DNA of 64,000 nucleotides from JBBRBB01 sp038206235. GTDB taxonomy: Bacteria; Bacteroidota; Bacteroidia; Chitinophagales; Chitinophagaceae. Shown here in pieces: positions 23,636-33,307 of this stretch. The first letter of the stretch is position 1. Each line of letters starts with the position of its first letter. The stretch lies in NCBI GenBank assembly GCA_038206235.1, contig JBBRBB010000013.1, positions 48,515 to 112,514 on the forward strand. Reading direction: 5' to 3'. The notes under the pieces are model-generated. The model was not told the origin of the DNA and searched no databases. It was given only the letters and a program-made list of their open reading frames with translations. The position numbers and the translations under genes were made by a program.

Positions 23636-24421
23636 CAGGCTTTTACTAAACTTCCTCTGCACGCTTTTTTATCTTCTTAATTTCTACCGGCTAAGCTTTT
23701 AAGAATTGATAAATGTTTTACTGCAGCAAATTATTTATTTTTAGATAACTAAACAATGACGTTGGCTGTAATTCCCCCACATTCATCGAACAGAATTAAA
23801 TTCTTTGGCTAACGGTCGCAACACTCCGAACTTTATGTCGACTCTTTGCAAGACCGATTTAAGCATTGGTGATTTAAAATCCCGGGCGTCATTCTGGTTG
23901 AAATGTAATCCACCCTCTGGTGGTGTTGATAAATTCAGTAGTGCGGTTTCATTACCAGCCGTTCAAATAGATGATTGCGATAAGCAAATCAATGGATTTT
24001 AAAAGTTCGGATAAACACAGACCCAGTAAAAAAAACTTCGTACCGATGATAAGGTACATAAACGGGTAAACAAGAATGCATTGAAGGGAATAGATTTAAC
24101 CAGGCAGCCTATCAATATTTTGATAGATTTGATGAAGATAGAAGGATTAGGCCACGCCACTTTATCCTTCTGAATTAATAATTTATATTATTGCTGAAGT
24201 AAGATATTATACGTTGCGGGTAATGCAGTGTTCGTTGCGTTGTACTATTATATGGTTTCTGTGCATCGAGTAAAAAAGTCTATACGTCAAATTGCTATAA
24301 ATATCGCGACATCCCCTGCTTCGCAAAACGCTGGAGAGAAAGCAGGAGGTCGGGAGAAAAATTAAATGCGTTCTGCATTGTGCTTGCATTTCATCCCACT
24401 TTGTATTATTTCAACTCCCTC
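23636..24421. other. Gap without a supported gene
   Basis: No frame here looks like a conserved protein. The only long open frame (23805-24002) has no recognisable motif. CCTGCTT and AAGCAGG near 24314 and 24341 can form a hairpin. The stretch looks like decayed DNA between scoA and rpoB. I found no transposase motif and no scoB remnant. Confidence 0.5.
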
Positions 24422-24666
24422 TTATTTCGAAGCTAAAATATAAGTGCCTTCTGTGTCTGGCTTAAATACAAGGGTATAACCTTCTTTTTTAATCACCACT
24501 TTGCCGTGCATATTTAATTCCTGCGCAGCTAATTGAGCGTATCGCTGGGCCTGGTTTTTATCGTGCTGCTTCAAATAATAAATGGTTGCATCAATATTTT
24601 TTGATTGTACGTCTTTTGCTGTACTGCAGGCTGAAAGGAGGCTATCAGCATAAAAAGCTTTTTCAT
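24422..24666 (-). pseudogene. Small lipoprotein gene with a frameshift in its signal peptide
   Basis: From the ATG at 24666 the frame gives MKKLFMLIASFQ and soon stops. One frame over, the sequence runs without a stop to 24422: LLSAC (a good lipobox), STAKDVQSKNIDATIYYLKQ, then MHGKVVIKKEGYTLVFKPDT. The total, 245 bases, is not a multiple of three. A single indel between the start and the lipobox explains this. Either a pseudogene or a sequencing error; the mature part is otherwise intact. Confidence 0.65.
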
Positions 24667-24937
24667 TTTTTAAGAGTTTAGGGTTTAGATTATCTTACAC
24701 TTTACAGAAATATATTTCGTATTTTGTTTTTATTCAGTGATATAATAAAAGAACCTTTAATCAGTTGTTTTGTTACCCCGTTCTGAAAATATTTATTTGT
24801 AATATGAAAGTGCCGGTGTTGTGGTGTAAAGCCACACACTGCATTCTAACTCTCGCATTAAATGAGCAGACTACCTTCAAGGAAAAGCGTAAGCGCGTTT
24901 TATTCAAGAAAAATATTTTTAAACACTCAATTTTCCT

Positions 24938-24945
24938 TACTTTTG
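24938..24945 (+). promoter_or_regulatory. -7 box for rpoB
   Basis: TACTTTTG matches TAnnTTTG exactly and predicts a leader of about 130 bases. The leader holds a CCCGCC/GGCGGG hairpin at about 25028-25043, so rpoB appears to have its own promoter and a structured 5' UTR. Confidence 0.55.
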
Positions 24946-25083
24946 CCGTCCTTTAATTTGGGCAAGTTGGCTATTATTAAAATTGGGTTAGGCTTATTGC
25001 CTCCATAACTCTATGTTCAGCACATTCACTCCCGCCTGGCGGGAATCATTCACATTCATTAAGAAAAACGGTTAAATACATAT

Positions 25084-28000
25084 ATGGCATCAACAAAAGT
25101 TCAAAACAGGATTAGCTTTGGTAAAACAAAACATCTTGCTGAAGCGCCTGATCTGCTCGATATTCAGTTAGAATCGTTCAGAGATTTTTTTCAGTTAGAA
25201 ACCACTCCTGATAAAAGAAACAATGAAGGATTGTTCAAAGTATTCAAGGAAAACTTTCCTATTACAGATACCCGCAACATCTTCATGCTGGAGTTTTTGG
25301 ATTATTTTATTGACCCTCCGCGTTATACAATTGAAGAATGTATGGAACGCGGATTAACGTATGCTGTTCCTTTAAAAGCTAAGCTTCGTCTTAGCTGTAA
25401 CGACGAGGAGCACGTAGATTTTCAAACCATTGTACAAGATGTATTTCTTGGTAATATTCCTTACATGACGCCGCGTGGCACCTTTGTTATCAATGGTGCA
25501 GAGCGTGTAGTGGTTTCTCAATTACATCGCTCTCCGGGAGTTTTCTTCGGTCAGTCTGTTCACCCTAACGGAACAAAAATTTATTCCGCAAGAGTTATTC
25601 CTTTCAAAGGTGCGTGGATGGAGTTTGCCACAGACATCAACAATGTGATGTACGCATACATTGACCGCAAGAAAAAATTTCCTGTAACAACTTTACTGCG
25701 CTCTATCGGTTTTGAAACAGATAAAGATATTCTGGAATTGTTTGGCATGGCAGTAGAAGTAAATGCTGATAAAAAATCTCTTGGCAAACATCTTGGCAAA
25801 AAATTAGCTGCCCGTGTATTAAGAACATGGGTAGAAGATTTTGTTGATGAAGATACCGGCGAGGTAGTATCTATTGAGCGTAACGAAATTGTGATGGAGA
25901 GAGATACAGTTTTAGATGAAGAAGCAATTGATATAATTTCACAGCTTGATGCTAAGAGCGTCTTCATTCAAAAAGAAGATGTTGGCGGCGATTATGCAAT
26001 TATCTATAACACATTAAATAAAGATACTTCAAACAGTGAGCTTGAAGCTGTGCAGCACATCTATCGCCAGCTTCGCGGGGCAGATGCACCCGATAATGAA
26101 ACAGCACGCGGCATTATTGATAAATTATTTTTTAGTGATAAGCGATATGATTTGGGCGAAGTTGGTCGTTACAAAATCAATCGCAAATTAGCCGTAACGC
26201 AAAAGCTTGAAACCAAAGTTTTAACCAAGCAGGATATTATTGAGATAATAAAATATCTTGTTCGCTTAACAAATGGCAAAGCAGAAATTGATGATATAGA
26301 TCATTTGAGCAATCGTCGTGTACGCACTGTGGGTGAACAATTGTACGCACAGTTTGGTGTGGGTCTTGCCCGTATGGCACGTACCATTCGTGAAAGGATG
26401 AACGTACGTGATAATGAAGTGTTCACTCCGGTTGACCTTATCAATGCGAGAACACTTTCATCAGTTATCAATTCATTCTTTGGAACATCGCAGCTTTCAC
26501 AGTTCCTCGATCAAACAAATCCTTTATCAGAAATTACACACAAGCGTCGTATTTCTGCTTTAGGTCCGGGTGGTTTAAGCCGTGAAAGAGCAGGCTTTGA
26601 AGTTCGTGATGTGCATTACTCGCACTACGGACGTTTGTGCACAATCGAAACTCCCGAAGGACCAAACATTGGTTTAATATCAACGCTCTGCGTTCATGCC
26701 AAAATAAATGAAATGGGTTTCATTGAAACGCCTTACCGCAAAGTAGATGATGGCAAAGTAAACATGAAGCATCTCACTTATTTAAGCGCTGAGGAAGAAG
26801 ATCTTGCCAAAATTGCCCAATCGAATTCCGCATTTGATGAGCATGGACGTTTTGTTGAAGACAGAATAGTAAGCCGCCAAACCGGCGACTTCCCTATACT
26901 TGAAAAAACGGAAGTGGAATACATGGATGTTGCGCCCAACCAGATTGTTGGCTTGAGCGCTTCTCTTATTCCATTCCTTGAGCACGATGATGCAAACCGT
27001 GCATTGATGGGCAGCAACATGCAGCGCCAGGCTGTGCCGCTTATTCGCCCCGAGGCCCCTATTGTGGGCACAGGTCTTGAAAGCAAAGCAGCCCGTGATG
27101 CAAGAATTCAGTTACATGCAGAAGGCGATGGCGTTGTTGAATATGTTGATGCAAGAGAAATTCATGTGCGCTATAATAGAAATGATATTGGAAGACTGGT
27201 AAGCTTTGATGAAGACCTGAAAGTTTACAGGCTCACTAAATTCATAAAAACAAATCAGGCAACCTCAATCATTTTGAGACCCGCAGTAAAGAAGGGACAG
27301 AGCGTTAGGAGAGGCGATTTTCTTACAGAAGGCTATGCAACTAAAGACGGCGAGCTTGCACTTGGCCGTAACCTGAGAGTATCATTCATGCCATGGAAGG
27401 GTTACAACTTTGAAGATGCTATCGTGATAAATGAAAAGGCCGTAAGGGATGATATTTTCACATCAATCCATATTGAAGAATTTGAACTTGAAGTACGCGA
27501 TACAAAATTGGGCGAAGAAGAATTAACGCCTGATATTCCCAACGTATCAGAAGAAGCAACAAAAGATTTGGATGAAAATGGAATCATTCGCATTGGTGCA
27601 CAGGTAAGAGAAGGGGATATTTTAATTGGTAAGATAACGCCCAAAGGAGAAAGCGATCCCACGCCTGAAGAAAAACTTCTGCGTGCAATCTTTGGTGATA
27701 AAGCAGGTGATGCAAAAGATGCTTCCTTAAAAGCGCCTAACGGAACTGAAGGCGTGGTGATTGATAAAAAGCTTTTTCAGCGTGCAAAGAAAGATAAGAA
27801 CGGAAAAATTCGTGAAAAAGCTTTGCTTGATAAAATTGAAAAAATTCATGATAAGAATGTTGAAGATGTAAAAGAGATATTGCTTGGCAAATTACAAACG
27901 CTTTTAAAAGATAAAAATTCAGCAGGTGTTACCAACAACTTTGGTGAAATGCTTATTGGCAAAAGCGCAAAATTCAATGCTAAGAATCTTGCATCAATAG

Positions 28001-28887
28001 ATTATCAAAATGTAAATCCGCTGGGATGGACGGGTGAAAAAGAAACAGACGACCAGATAAATACTTTGCTTCACAACTTCAGCATAAGATATAATGAAGA
28101 GCTTGGACGATATAAAAGAGAAAAATTTAATATCTCGATTGGTGATGAGTTACCCGCAGGTGTATTGAAGCTTGCGAAAGTTTATCTCGCTGTAAAACGT
28201 AAGCTAAAGGTGGGAGATAAAATGGCCGGGCGTCATGGCAATAAAGGTATTGTTGCCAAAATAGTGCGTGCAGAAGATATGCCTTTTATGGAAGATGGCT
28301 CTCCTGTTGACATTGTATTAAATCCATTAGGTGTACCAAGCCGTATGAATCTGGGACAGATATATGAAACGATTTTAGGATGGGCAGGCCAGAAATTGGG
28401 AGTGAAATTCGCTACCCCCATTTTTGATGGCGCCAGCACAGATGAGATTGCAGAATACTGTGAAAAATCAGGCATACCAATGATGGGGCATACTTATTTA
28501 TATGATGGAGAAACCGGTGAACGCTTTCATCAAAAAGCAACGGTAGGCATTATTTATATGATTAAGCTGCATCACATGGTTGACGATAAAATGCATGCCC
28601 GTTCCATCGGTCCATACAGTCTTATTACACAACAACCTTTGGGTGGTAAAGCGCAGTTCGGTGGTCAGCGTTTTGGTGAAATGGAAGTGTGGGCATTGGA
28701 AGCTTATGGCGCATCAAACATTTTGCAGGAACTGCTTACACTTAAATCTGATGATATTATTGGCAGGGCAAAAACTTATGAGGCTATTGTAAAAGGTGAT
28801 AATATTCCCAAACCCGGTGTACCTGAATCATTCAATGTATTAGTGCATGAATTAAGAGGGCTGGGATTGGATTTGAAATTTGAATAA
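25084..28887 (+). CDS. rpoB: RNA polymerase beta subunit
   Basis: 1267 residues, the usual Bacteroidota length, with no frameshift. Conserved segments include the rifampicin pocket (about residues 464-530: SQLSQFLDQTNPLSEITHKR, then LGPGGLSRERAGFEVRDVH), which keeps the sensitive-type residues, the GDKMAGRHGNKG active-site region (about 1045-1056), and the C-terminal clamp (EMEVWALEAYGA). It is preceded by its own promoter and followed 20 bases later by a terminator. rplJ/rplL upstream and rpoC downstream are both absent, which is unusual. Confidence 0.98.
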   Translation: MASTKVQNRISFGKTKHLAEAPDLLDIQLESFRDFFQLETTPDKRNNEGLFKVFKENFPITDTRNIFMLEFLDYFIDPPRYTIEECMERGLTYAVPLKAKLRLSCNDEEHVDFQTIVQDVFLGNIPYMTPRGTFVINGAERVVVSQLHRSPGVFFGQSVHPNGTKIYSARVIPFKGAWMEFATDINNVMYAYIDRKKKFPVTTLLRSIGFETDKDILELFGMAVEVNADKKSLGKHLGKKLAARVLRTWVEDFVDEDTGEVVSIERNEIVMERDTVLDEEAIDIISQLDAKSVFIQKEDVGGDYAIIYNTLNKDTSNSELEAVQHIYRQLRGADAPDNETARGIIDKLFFSDKRYDLGEVGRYKINRKLAVTQKLETKVLTKQDIIEIIKYLVRLTNGKAEIDDIDHLSNRRVRTVGEQLYAQFGVGLARMARTIRERMNVRDNEVFTPVDLINARTLSSVINSFFGTSQLSQFLDQTNPLSEITHKRRISALGPGGLSRERAGFEVRDVHYSHYGRLCTIETPEGPNIGLISTLCVHAKINEMGFIETPYRKVDDGKVNMKHLTYLSAEEEDLAKIAQSNSAFDEHGRFVEDRIVSRQTGDFPILEKTEVEYMDVAPNQIVGLSASLIPFLEHDDANRALMGSNMQRQAVPLIRPEAPIVGTGLESKAARDARIQLHAEGDGVVEYVDAREIHVRYNRNDIGRLVSFDEDLKVYRLTKFIKTNQATSIILRPAVKKGQSVRRGDFLTEGYATKDGELALGRNLRVSFMPWKGYNFEDAIVINEKAVRDDIFTSIHIEEFELEVRDTKLGEEELTPDIPNVSEEATKDLDENGIIRIGAQVREGDILIGKITPKGESDPTPEEKLLRAIFGDKAGDAKDASLKAPNGTEGVVIDKKLFQRAKKDKNGKIREKALLDKIEKIHDKNVEDVKEILLGKLQTLLKDKNSAGVTNNFGEMLIGKSAKFNAKNLASIDYQNVNPLGWTGEKETDDQINTLLHNFSIRYNEELGRYKREKFNISIGDELPAGVLKLAKVYLAVKRKLKVGDKMAGRHGNKGIVAKIVRAEDMPFMEDGSPVDIVLNPLGVPSRMNLGQIYETILGWAGQKLGVKFATPIFDGASTDEIAEYCEKSGIPMMGHTYLYDGETGERFHQKATVGIIYMIKLHHMVDDKMHARSIGPYSLITQQPLGGKAQFGGQRFGEMEVWALEAYGASNILQELLTLKSDDIIGRAKTYEAIVKGDNIPKPGVPESFNVLVHELRGLGLDLKFE

Positions 28888-28907
28888 ATTTCATTCAATA
28901 AAATTTT

Positions 28908-28939
28908 GAAAGCTGTTCAGAAATGAGCAGCTTTTTTTA
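28908..28939 (+). terminator. Terminator after rpoB
   Basis: AAAGCTGTTCA and TGAGCAGCTTT pair (one G-T pair) and are followed by TTTTTTT. Transcription of rpoB should end here, so no co-transcribed rpoC is expected. Confidence 0.9.
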
Positions 28940-28992
28940 TTCCATAGAATTTATTTTTGGAAACAATAATTCTATTTTCTCAACTTTGCTCT

Positions 28993-29436
28993 ATGGAAAT
29001 TTCAATCAACACACCTGCATTATTATTTCCTGCTATCAGCTTAATAATGCTGGCATACACAAACCGTTTTCTTGCGCTTTCGAATCGTGTAAGAACTTTG
29101 CATGCGCAATACAAAGGACACGAAAATCCACAAATTATTTATGGACAAATCAAGAACATGCGCTATCGTTTAAAATTGATTAAGAACATGCAGACGCTTG
29201 GAGTGATTGCTTTTTTAAGTTGCATTCTTTCTATGTATCTTATTTACATAGAACAATTAGGCTGGGCTAATTTTATGTTTGCATTCAGCTTGATAGCTTT
29301 TGCAATTTCGCTTTGCATGTCGCTGGTTGAAATACAGCTTAGCACCAAAGCGCTTGAACTGGAGCTAAGTGATATGGAAGGATTGGAAGACCCATCTGTA
29401 ATTGAATATATAAAGAGTAAGTTTGATAAGGATTAA
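28993..29436 (+). CDS. DUF2721 membrane protein
   Basis: 147 residues from the ATG at 28993 (MEISINTPALLFPAISLIML), where the family begins; the frame extends 12 residues upstream. The N-terminal helix, a basic middle (NPQIIYGQIKNMRYRLKLIK) and two further membrane helices (LGVIAFLSCILSMYLIYI, FMFAFSLIAFAISLCMSLV) match DUF2721. Function unknown. An AACTTTG stretch ends four bases before the ATG, so the mRNA may be leaderless. Confidence 0.75.
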   Translation: MEISINTPALLFPAISLIMLAYTNRFLALSNRVRTLHAQYKGHENPQIIYGQIKNMRYRLKLIKNMQTLGVIAFLSCILSMYLIYIEQLGWANFMFAFSLIAFAISLCMSLVEIQLSTKALELELSDMEGLEDPSVIEYIKSKFDKD

Positions 29437-29478
29437 ATTGTTTCTTTCAGTTACTGAAGGAATTCTATCGAGGGTAAG

Positions 29479-29511
29479 AACGGTCAGACGGCTCTCAGCC
29501 GTCAGACCGTT
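29479..29511. repeat. 15-bp palindromic element, copy 2
   Basis: AACGGTCAGACGGCT and AGCCGTCAGACCGTT are exact reverse complements around CTC. The core matches the palindrome at 8409-8438. Here it lies between two convergent genes and could end both transcripts; no T run follows. Confidence 0.75.
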
Positions 29512-29569
29512 CCTGCAGACTTCCTGTGTCTTGATAGCTAATCAGGATGTGGTAAAGAATAAAATTAGG

Positions 29570-31378
29570 TTAGTTGGCCATTGCTGTTGATAATTTTCTT
29601 TCTCCTATTTGCTGGCGCCACATGGCATAGTACAAACCCTTTTCATTTAGCAATTCATAGTGAGAGCCGGTTTCAGTTATCTGGCCTTTCTCCAAAACAA
29701 AAATATTATCTGCATGCATAATGGTGCTAAGGCGATGCGCAATCAAAACTGTGATTTGTTCTTTTTGTAAAGAAATATTTTTTATGGTTGATGTGATTTC
29801 TTCTTCTGTAATTGAATCAAGTGATGATGTAGCTTCATCGAATATTAATAATCTTGGATGGCGCAGTAAGCTTCTTGCTATGCTCAGCCTCTGTTTTTCT
29901 CCGCCGCTTAATTTTAATCCGCCCTCGCCAATGACAGTGGAAATTCCTTTCTCAGCACGTGATAATAAGTTTTGACAGCTCGCTTTGTACAATGCTTCAG
30001 TAACTTCTTCATCGGTTGCATCCGGGCTTACGTACAATAGATTTTCTTTTATTGTTCCGGCAAACAGTTGTGTATCCTGCGTTACAAAACCAATCTGGCT
30101 GCGCAGCTCATCAAAATCAATATCATCTTCTTTTACGTTGTTGTAAAAAATATTTCCTTCCTGCGGACGGTATAAACCAACAAGCAGTTTTACCAATGTA
30201 CTTTTACCGGAGCCTGATGGCCCAACAAACGCAATGGTTTCACCACTCTTCACATCAAAATTTATATTGTCCAATGCTTTGTATTGAGCAGTTTTATATT
30301 TGAATGAAATGTTTACAAACTCAAGCTCTTCAATATCGCCAACCCTTTTTGGTGAAATGGGCTTGGGTTCATTTGGCTTTTGCATAAGGGTATCAAAATT
30401 ATTCAGTGATGCTTCTGCTTCACGATAAGATAAAATAATGTTGCCGATTTCCTGCAAAGGACCAAAGATGAAAAAAGAATAAAAAGTGAGTGTCATTACT
30501 TCGCCTGCAGTAAGCTCCCCTTTGAAGATGAGCCATAGTAAAGTGAACATGATTACCTGCCTCAAAAAGTTTACAAAGGTGCCCTGTATAAAACTAAGAG
30601 AGCGTATGCTTTTTACTTTTTTCAATTCAAGTCCTAAAATTTTATACGTGTTGTTGTTGAGCCGTTTAATTTCCTGCGTAGTTAAGCCAAGGCTTTTTAC
30701 CAGTTCAATATTTCGCAATGATTCCGTGGTAGTGCCTGCAAGCGATGTGGTTTCTTTTACGATATTTTTTTGAATGATTTTTATTTTTTTACTGAGCAGG
30801 CCTGTGAGAAGTGATAACAGAATAATTCCCACCGCATAGATTGGCATAATTGCCCAATGCAAACGGAATGAATACACAGAAATAAAAACAATACCTACTA
30901 ATATACTAAAGAGCACATTGATAAATGAGATAATGAAACGCTCTGTATCGGTTCTTACTTTTGAAAGAATGGATAATGTTTCTCCGCTTCGCTGGTCTTC
31001 AAATTCCTGATAAGATAATTTCATGGATTGCTGCAAACCATCAGTAAAAATTTTTGCACCAAATTTTTGCACTACTACATTGGTGAAATAATCCTGGAAA
31101 GCTTTTGCAATTCTCGATACCATTGCAACGCTTATCAGGATTAAGAGAAAACCCATGACGCCAATGATGAAATCATGCTGTGTTCTGGTTGCTGTTTTTA
31201 TGAAATGCTTTTGTGCATCGAAATATCCTTTCTCTAAAGGATGTGTGGCATAAGCATCGAAAAGCTTTCCGAAGAAATAGGGGTCGAGCATGGAGAATGA
31301 CTGGTTGATTGCAGCAAGCAAAAGCGCTAATATTACCAGCCATTTATATGGAGATAGATATTTTAAAAGAATTTTCAT
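29570..31378 (-). CDS. ABC exporter with fused membrane and ATPase domains
   Basis: 602 residues. Six membrane helices fill about 1-320. The ATPase domain has Walker A GPSGSGKST, signature LSGGEKQRLSIARS, Walker B LLIFDEATSSLD and the H-loop histidine in LIAHRLSTI. It would work as a homodimer. The family includes lipid (MsbA-like) and drug exporters; the substrate cannot be told from sequence. Confidence 0.9.
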   Translation of the reverse strand: MKILLKYLSPYKWLVILALLLAAINQSFSMLDPYFFGKLFDAYATHPLEKGYFDAQKHFIKTATRTQHDFIIGVMGFLLILISVAMVSRIAKAFQDYFTNVVVQKFGAKIFTDGLQQSMKLSYQEFEDQRSGETLSILSKVRTDTERFIISFINVLFSILVGIVFISVYSFRLHWAIMPIYAVGIILLSLLTGLLSKKIKIIQKNIVKETTSLAGTTTESLRNIELVKSLGLTTQEIKRLNNNTYKILGLELKKVKSIRSLSFIQGTFVNFLRQVIMFTLLWLIFKGELTAGEVMTLTFYSFFIFGPLQEIGNIILSYREAEASLNNFDTLMQKPNEPKPISPKRVGDIEELEFVNISFKYKTAQYKALDNINFDVKSGETIAFVGPSGSGKSTLVKLLVGLYRPQEGNIFYNNVKEDDIDFDELRSQIGFVTQDTQLFAGTIKENLLYVSPDATDEEVTEALYKASCQNLLSRAEKGISTVIGEGGLKLSGGEKQRLSIARSLLRHPRLLIFDEATSSLDSITEEEITSTIKNISLQKEQITVLIAHRLSTIMHADNIFVLEKGQITETGSHYELLNEKGLYYAMWRQQIGERKLSTAMAN

Positions 31379-31399
31379 GGGTGCAAAAATCGGAAAGTT

Positions 31400-31463
31400 T
31401 TTTCGTTTTTCGTTTCCGTTTTTCGTTCTTGTTTCTTGTTTCTTATTGCTTATTGCTTGTTGC
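31400..31463. repeat. Heptamer array in the gap before the ABC exporter
   Basis: Units such as TTTCGTT, TTGTTTC and TTATTGC repeat with a period of seven. The rest of the 31379-31712 gap holds an AAGCTGGTATCAAAA stretch (about 31670, also seen reversed at about 2770) and an octamer array at its end; no gene. Confidence 0.5.
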
Positions 31464-31683
31464 GCATCAGTGATGAACGAAGTTTTTAAAAAAAGGGATA
31501 CGAAGCACTACTACTTGCTTAGCCCAGTTTTACGATGAAAAGAATTTACGAATATACTTTTGACGCTGCATTGAAAACCTACAGATGCTCATTGTTCGGA
31601 ACGTACAAGGGAGTGACACAACAGGCGATGCCCCACGCCGTTGGCGGGGCAGGCATGAAAACTGAAGCTGGTATCAAAAAAAA

Positions 31684-31718
31684 ATGTGCTAATTTGCTAA
31701 TGTACTAATCTGCTAATC
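31684..31718. repeat. Octamer repeat, GCTAATNN family, overlapping a stop codon
   Basis: Four units (GCTAATTT, GCTAATGT, ACTAATCT, GCTAATCA). The TAG stop of the AAA+ gene is inside the last unit, so the array marks the exact end of that coding region. Confidence 0.7.
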
Positions 31719-33239
31719 AAAATCTTCATCCTCTATATTCATTTGCCCCAGGTTCATCATGCTGCCGATGAGGTCTTTGAACTGAATTCTGCCTTCGATT
31801 ATTTTTTTGCTGATGAGCGAATAAGCGGCAAGCCCATGCAATACAAACTCCATGAGCAGTGCATTTTCTTTTTCACTGGCATGAGGGAAATACTTTTTTA
31901 CGAAATTGTATAATCCATCTGCTTTGTATAGTGTGGTGATTTTTTCTGAGTCTTTCACGTCAATCATTAAATCAATATAATTGCCGGCATCGAACCAGCG
32001 GGTGATTGCTTTGTATGGATTTTCTTCGGGCTTTATTTGCTGTGAAGGTTTACCTCCGAGTGTTCTCTTTTTTGTTGCTTCAGGATTTGGGAAATAATGT
32101 ACGAACTGTGTGCGGATTGCTTTGTCGAGCAAATTTACGGCAACCTGGTAGGGACCTTCCTGCTCGCCTTCGTACACCAATTCAATTTTTCCGGTGATGG
32201 AGGGGATTATTCCTACAAGGTCGCTTACCCAAACCTGCGTTTGCTTTTCATTATAAATAATTGCACGGCGCTCTGCACTGCTTACGGCGTTTTCAAACGC
32301 AGCGATTGTGAGGCGTGCGCTTACACCGCTTTTTTTATCAACATATTCATTGGTGCGGGCTTCGAATGCAACCTGCTCGATGAGGCGTTTTATGAGGTCG
32401 CTTGTATTTATTTTTTCTGTCTGCTCGCTGAGAACATGCGCTTCCTGCTCTGTGATTGATAAGGCAGTTTCGAGGGTTTTTGGATAATGGGTGAGGATTT
32501 GACTTTCGATGCGGTCTTTTAAAGGAGTAACAATGCTTCCGCGGTTTGTATAATCTTCAGGATTTGCGGTGAAGACAAATAAAATATCGAGGGGCATGCG
32601 TAATTTGAAGCCGCGTATTTGAATATCACCTTCTTCAAGAATGTTGAATAATGCAACTTGTATTCTTGCCTGCAAATCCGGAATTTCATTAATAACAAAA
32701 ATGCCTCGGTTGCATCGGGGAATAATTCCGTAATGGATTACTCTTTCATCGGCAAAGCTGAGGCGCAGGTTTGCGGCTTTAATGGGGTCAATATCGCCGA
32801 TGAGGTCTGCTACGGAAACATCCGGTGTGGCAAGCTTTTCGCCATAGCGGTCGCTGCGGTGAAGCCAGGTGATGGGTGTATCATCGCCGTGCTGTGCAAT
32901 GAAATCTTTTGCAAATTTGCTTAGGGGTTTCAGGGGGTCATCGTTTACTTCGCTGCCTTCAATTACAGGTATGTATTCATCGAGCAGCGATGTCATTATT
33001 CTTGCCATGCGGGTTTTTGCCTGACCGCGTAAACCTAAAAACAAAATGTTGTGACGGCTAAGCAAAGCTCTTTCTGTATCGGGAATTACTGAATCTTCGT
33101 AACCGATAATACCGGGAAAAGTATTTTCGCGGTTACGAATTTTTGTAATGAGGTTCTTTCGAATTTCTTGTTTTACGGATTGGGATTTATAGCTGCTGCG
33201 TTTTAGTTCGCCGAGAGTCTTTATGGAGGTGATGTTCAT
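31713..33239 (-). CDS. AAA+ ATPase of the magnesium-chelatase/MoxR type
   Basis: 508 residues. An N-terminal AAA+ module with a modified Walker A (GLRGQAKTRMAR), a Walker B-like GIFVINEIPDL, and sensor sequences FVFTANPEDYTNRG and PLKDRIESQI, as in ChlI/BchI and MoxR relatives. The C-terminal about 150 residues are of unknown fold. Such ATPases work with a VWA-domain partner; one is encoded at 34381-35478, now separated by a toxin-antitoxin module. Confidence 0.85.
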   Translation of the reverse strand: MNITSIKTLGELKRSSYKSQSVKQEIRKNLITKIRNRENTFPGIIGYEDSVIPDTERALLSRHNILFLGLRGQAKTRMARIMTSLLDEYIPVIEGSEVNDDPLKPLSKFAKDFIAQHGDDTPITWLHRSDRYGEKLATPDVSVADLIGDIDPIKAANLRLSFADERVIHYGIIPRCNRGIFVINEIPDLQARIQVALFNILEEGDIQIRGFKLRMPLDILFVFTANPEDYTNRGSIVTPLKDRIESQILTHYPKTLETALSITEQEAHVLSEQTEKINTSDLIKRLIEQVAFEARTNEYVDKKSGVSARLTIAAFENAVSSAERRAIIYNEKQTQVWVSDLVGIIPSITGKIELVYEGEQEGPYQVAVNLLDKAIRTQFVHYFPNPEATKKRTLGGKPSQQIKPEENPYKAITRWFDAGNYIDLMIDVKDSEKITTLYKADGLYNFVKKYFPHASEKENALLMEFVLHGLAAYSLISKKIIEGRIQFKDLIGSMMNLGQMNIEDEDFD

Positions 33240-33307
33240 TGAATGTGATTTGAGCGGTTAGCTTTTCAAGAAATTGATTATTCAGCTTGCATAATTTATA
33301 AGTGAAT

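Noticed and set aside
23805..24002. 65-residue open frame after scoA
   Set aside because: No recognisable motif and no supporting promoter or ribosome site.
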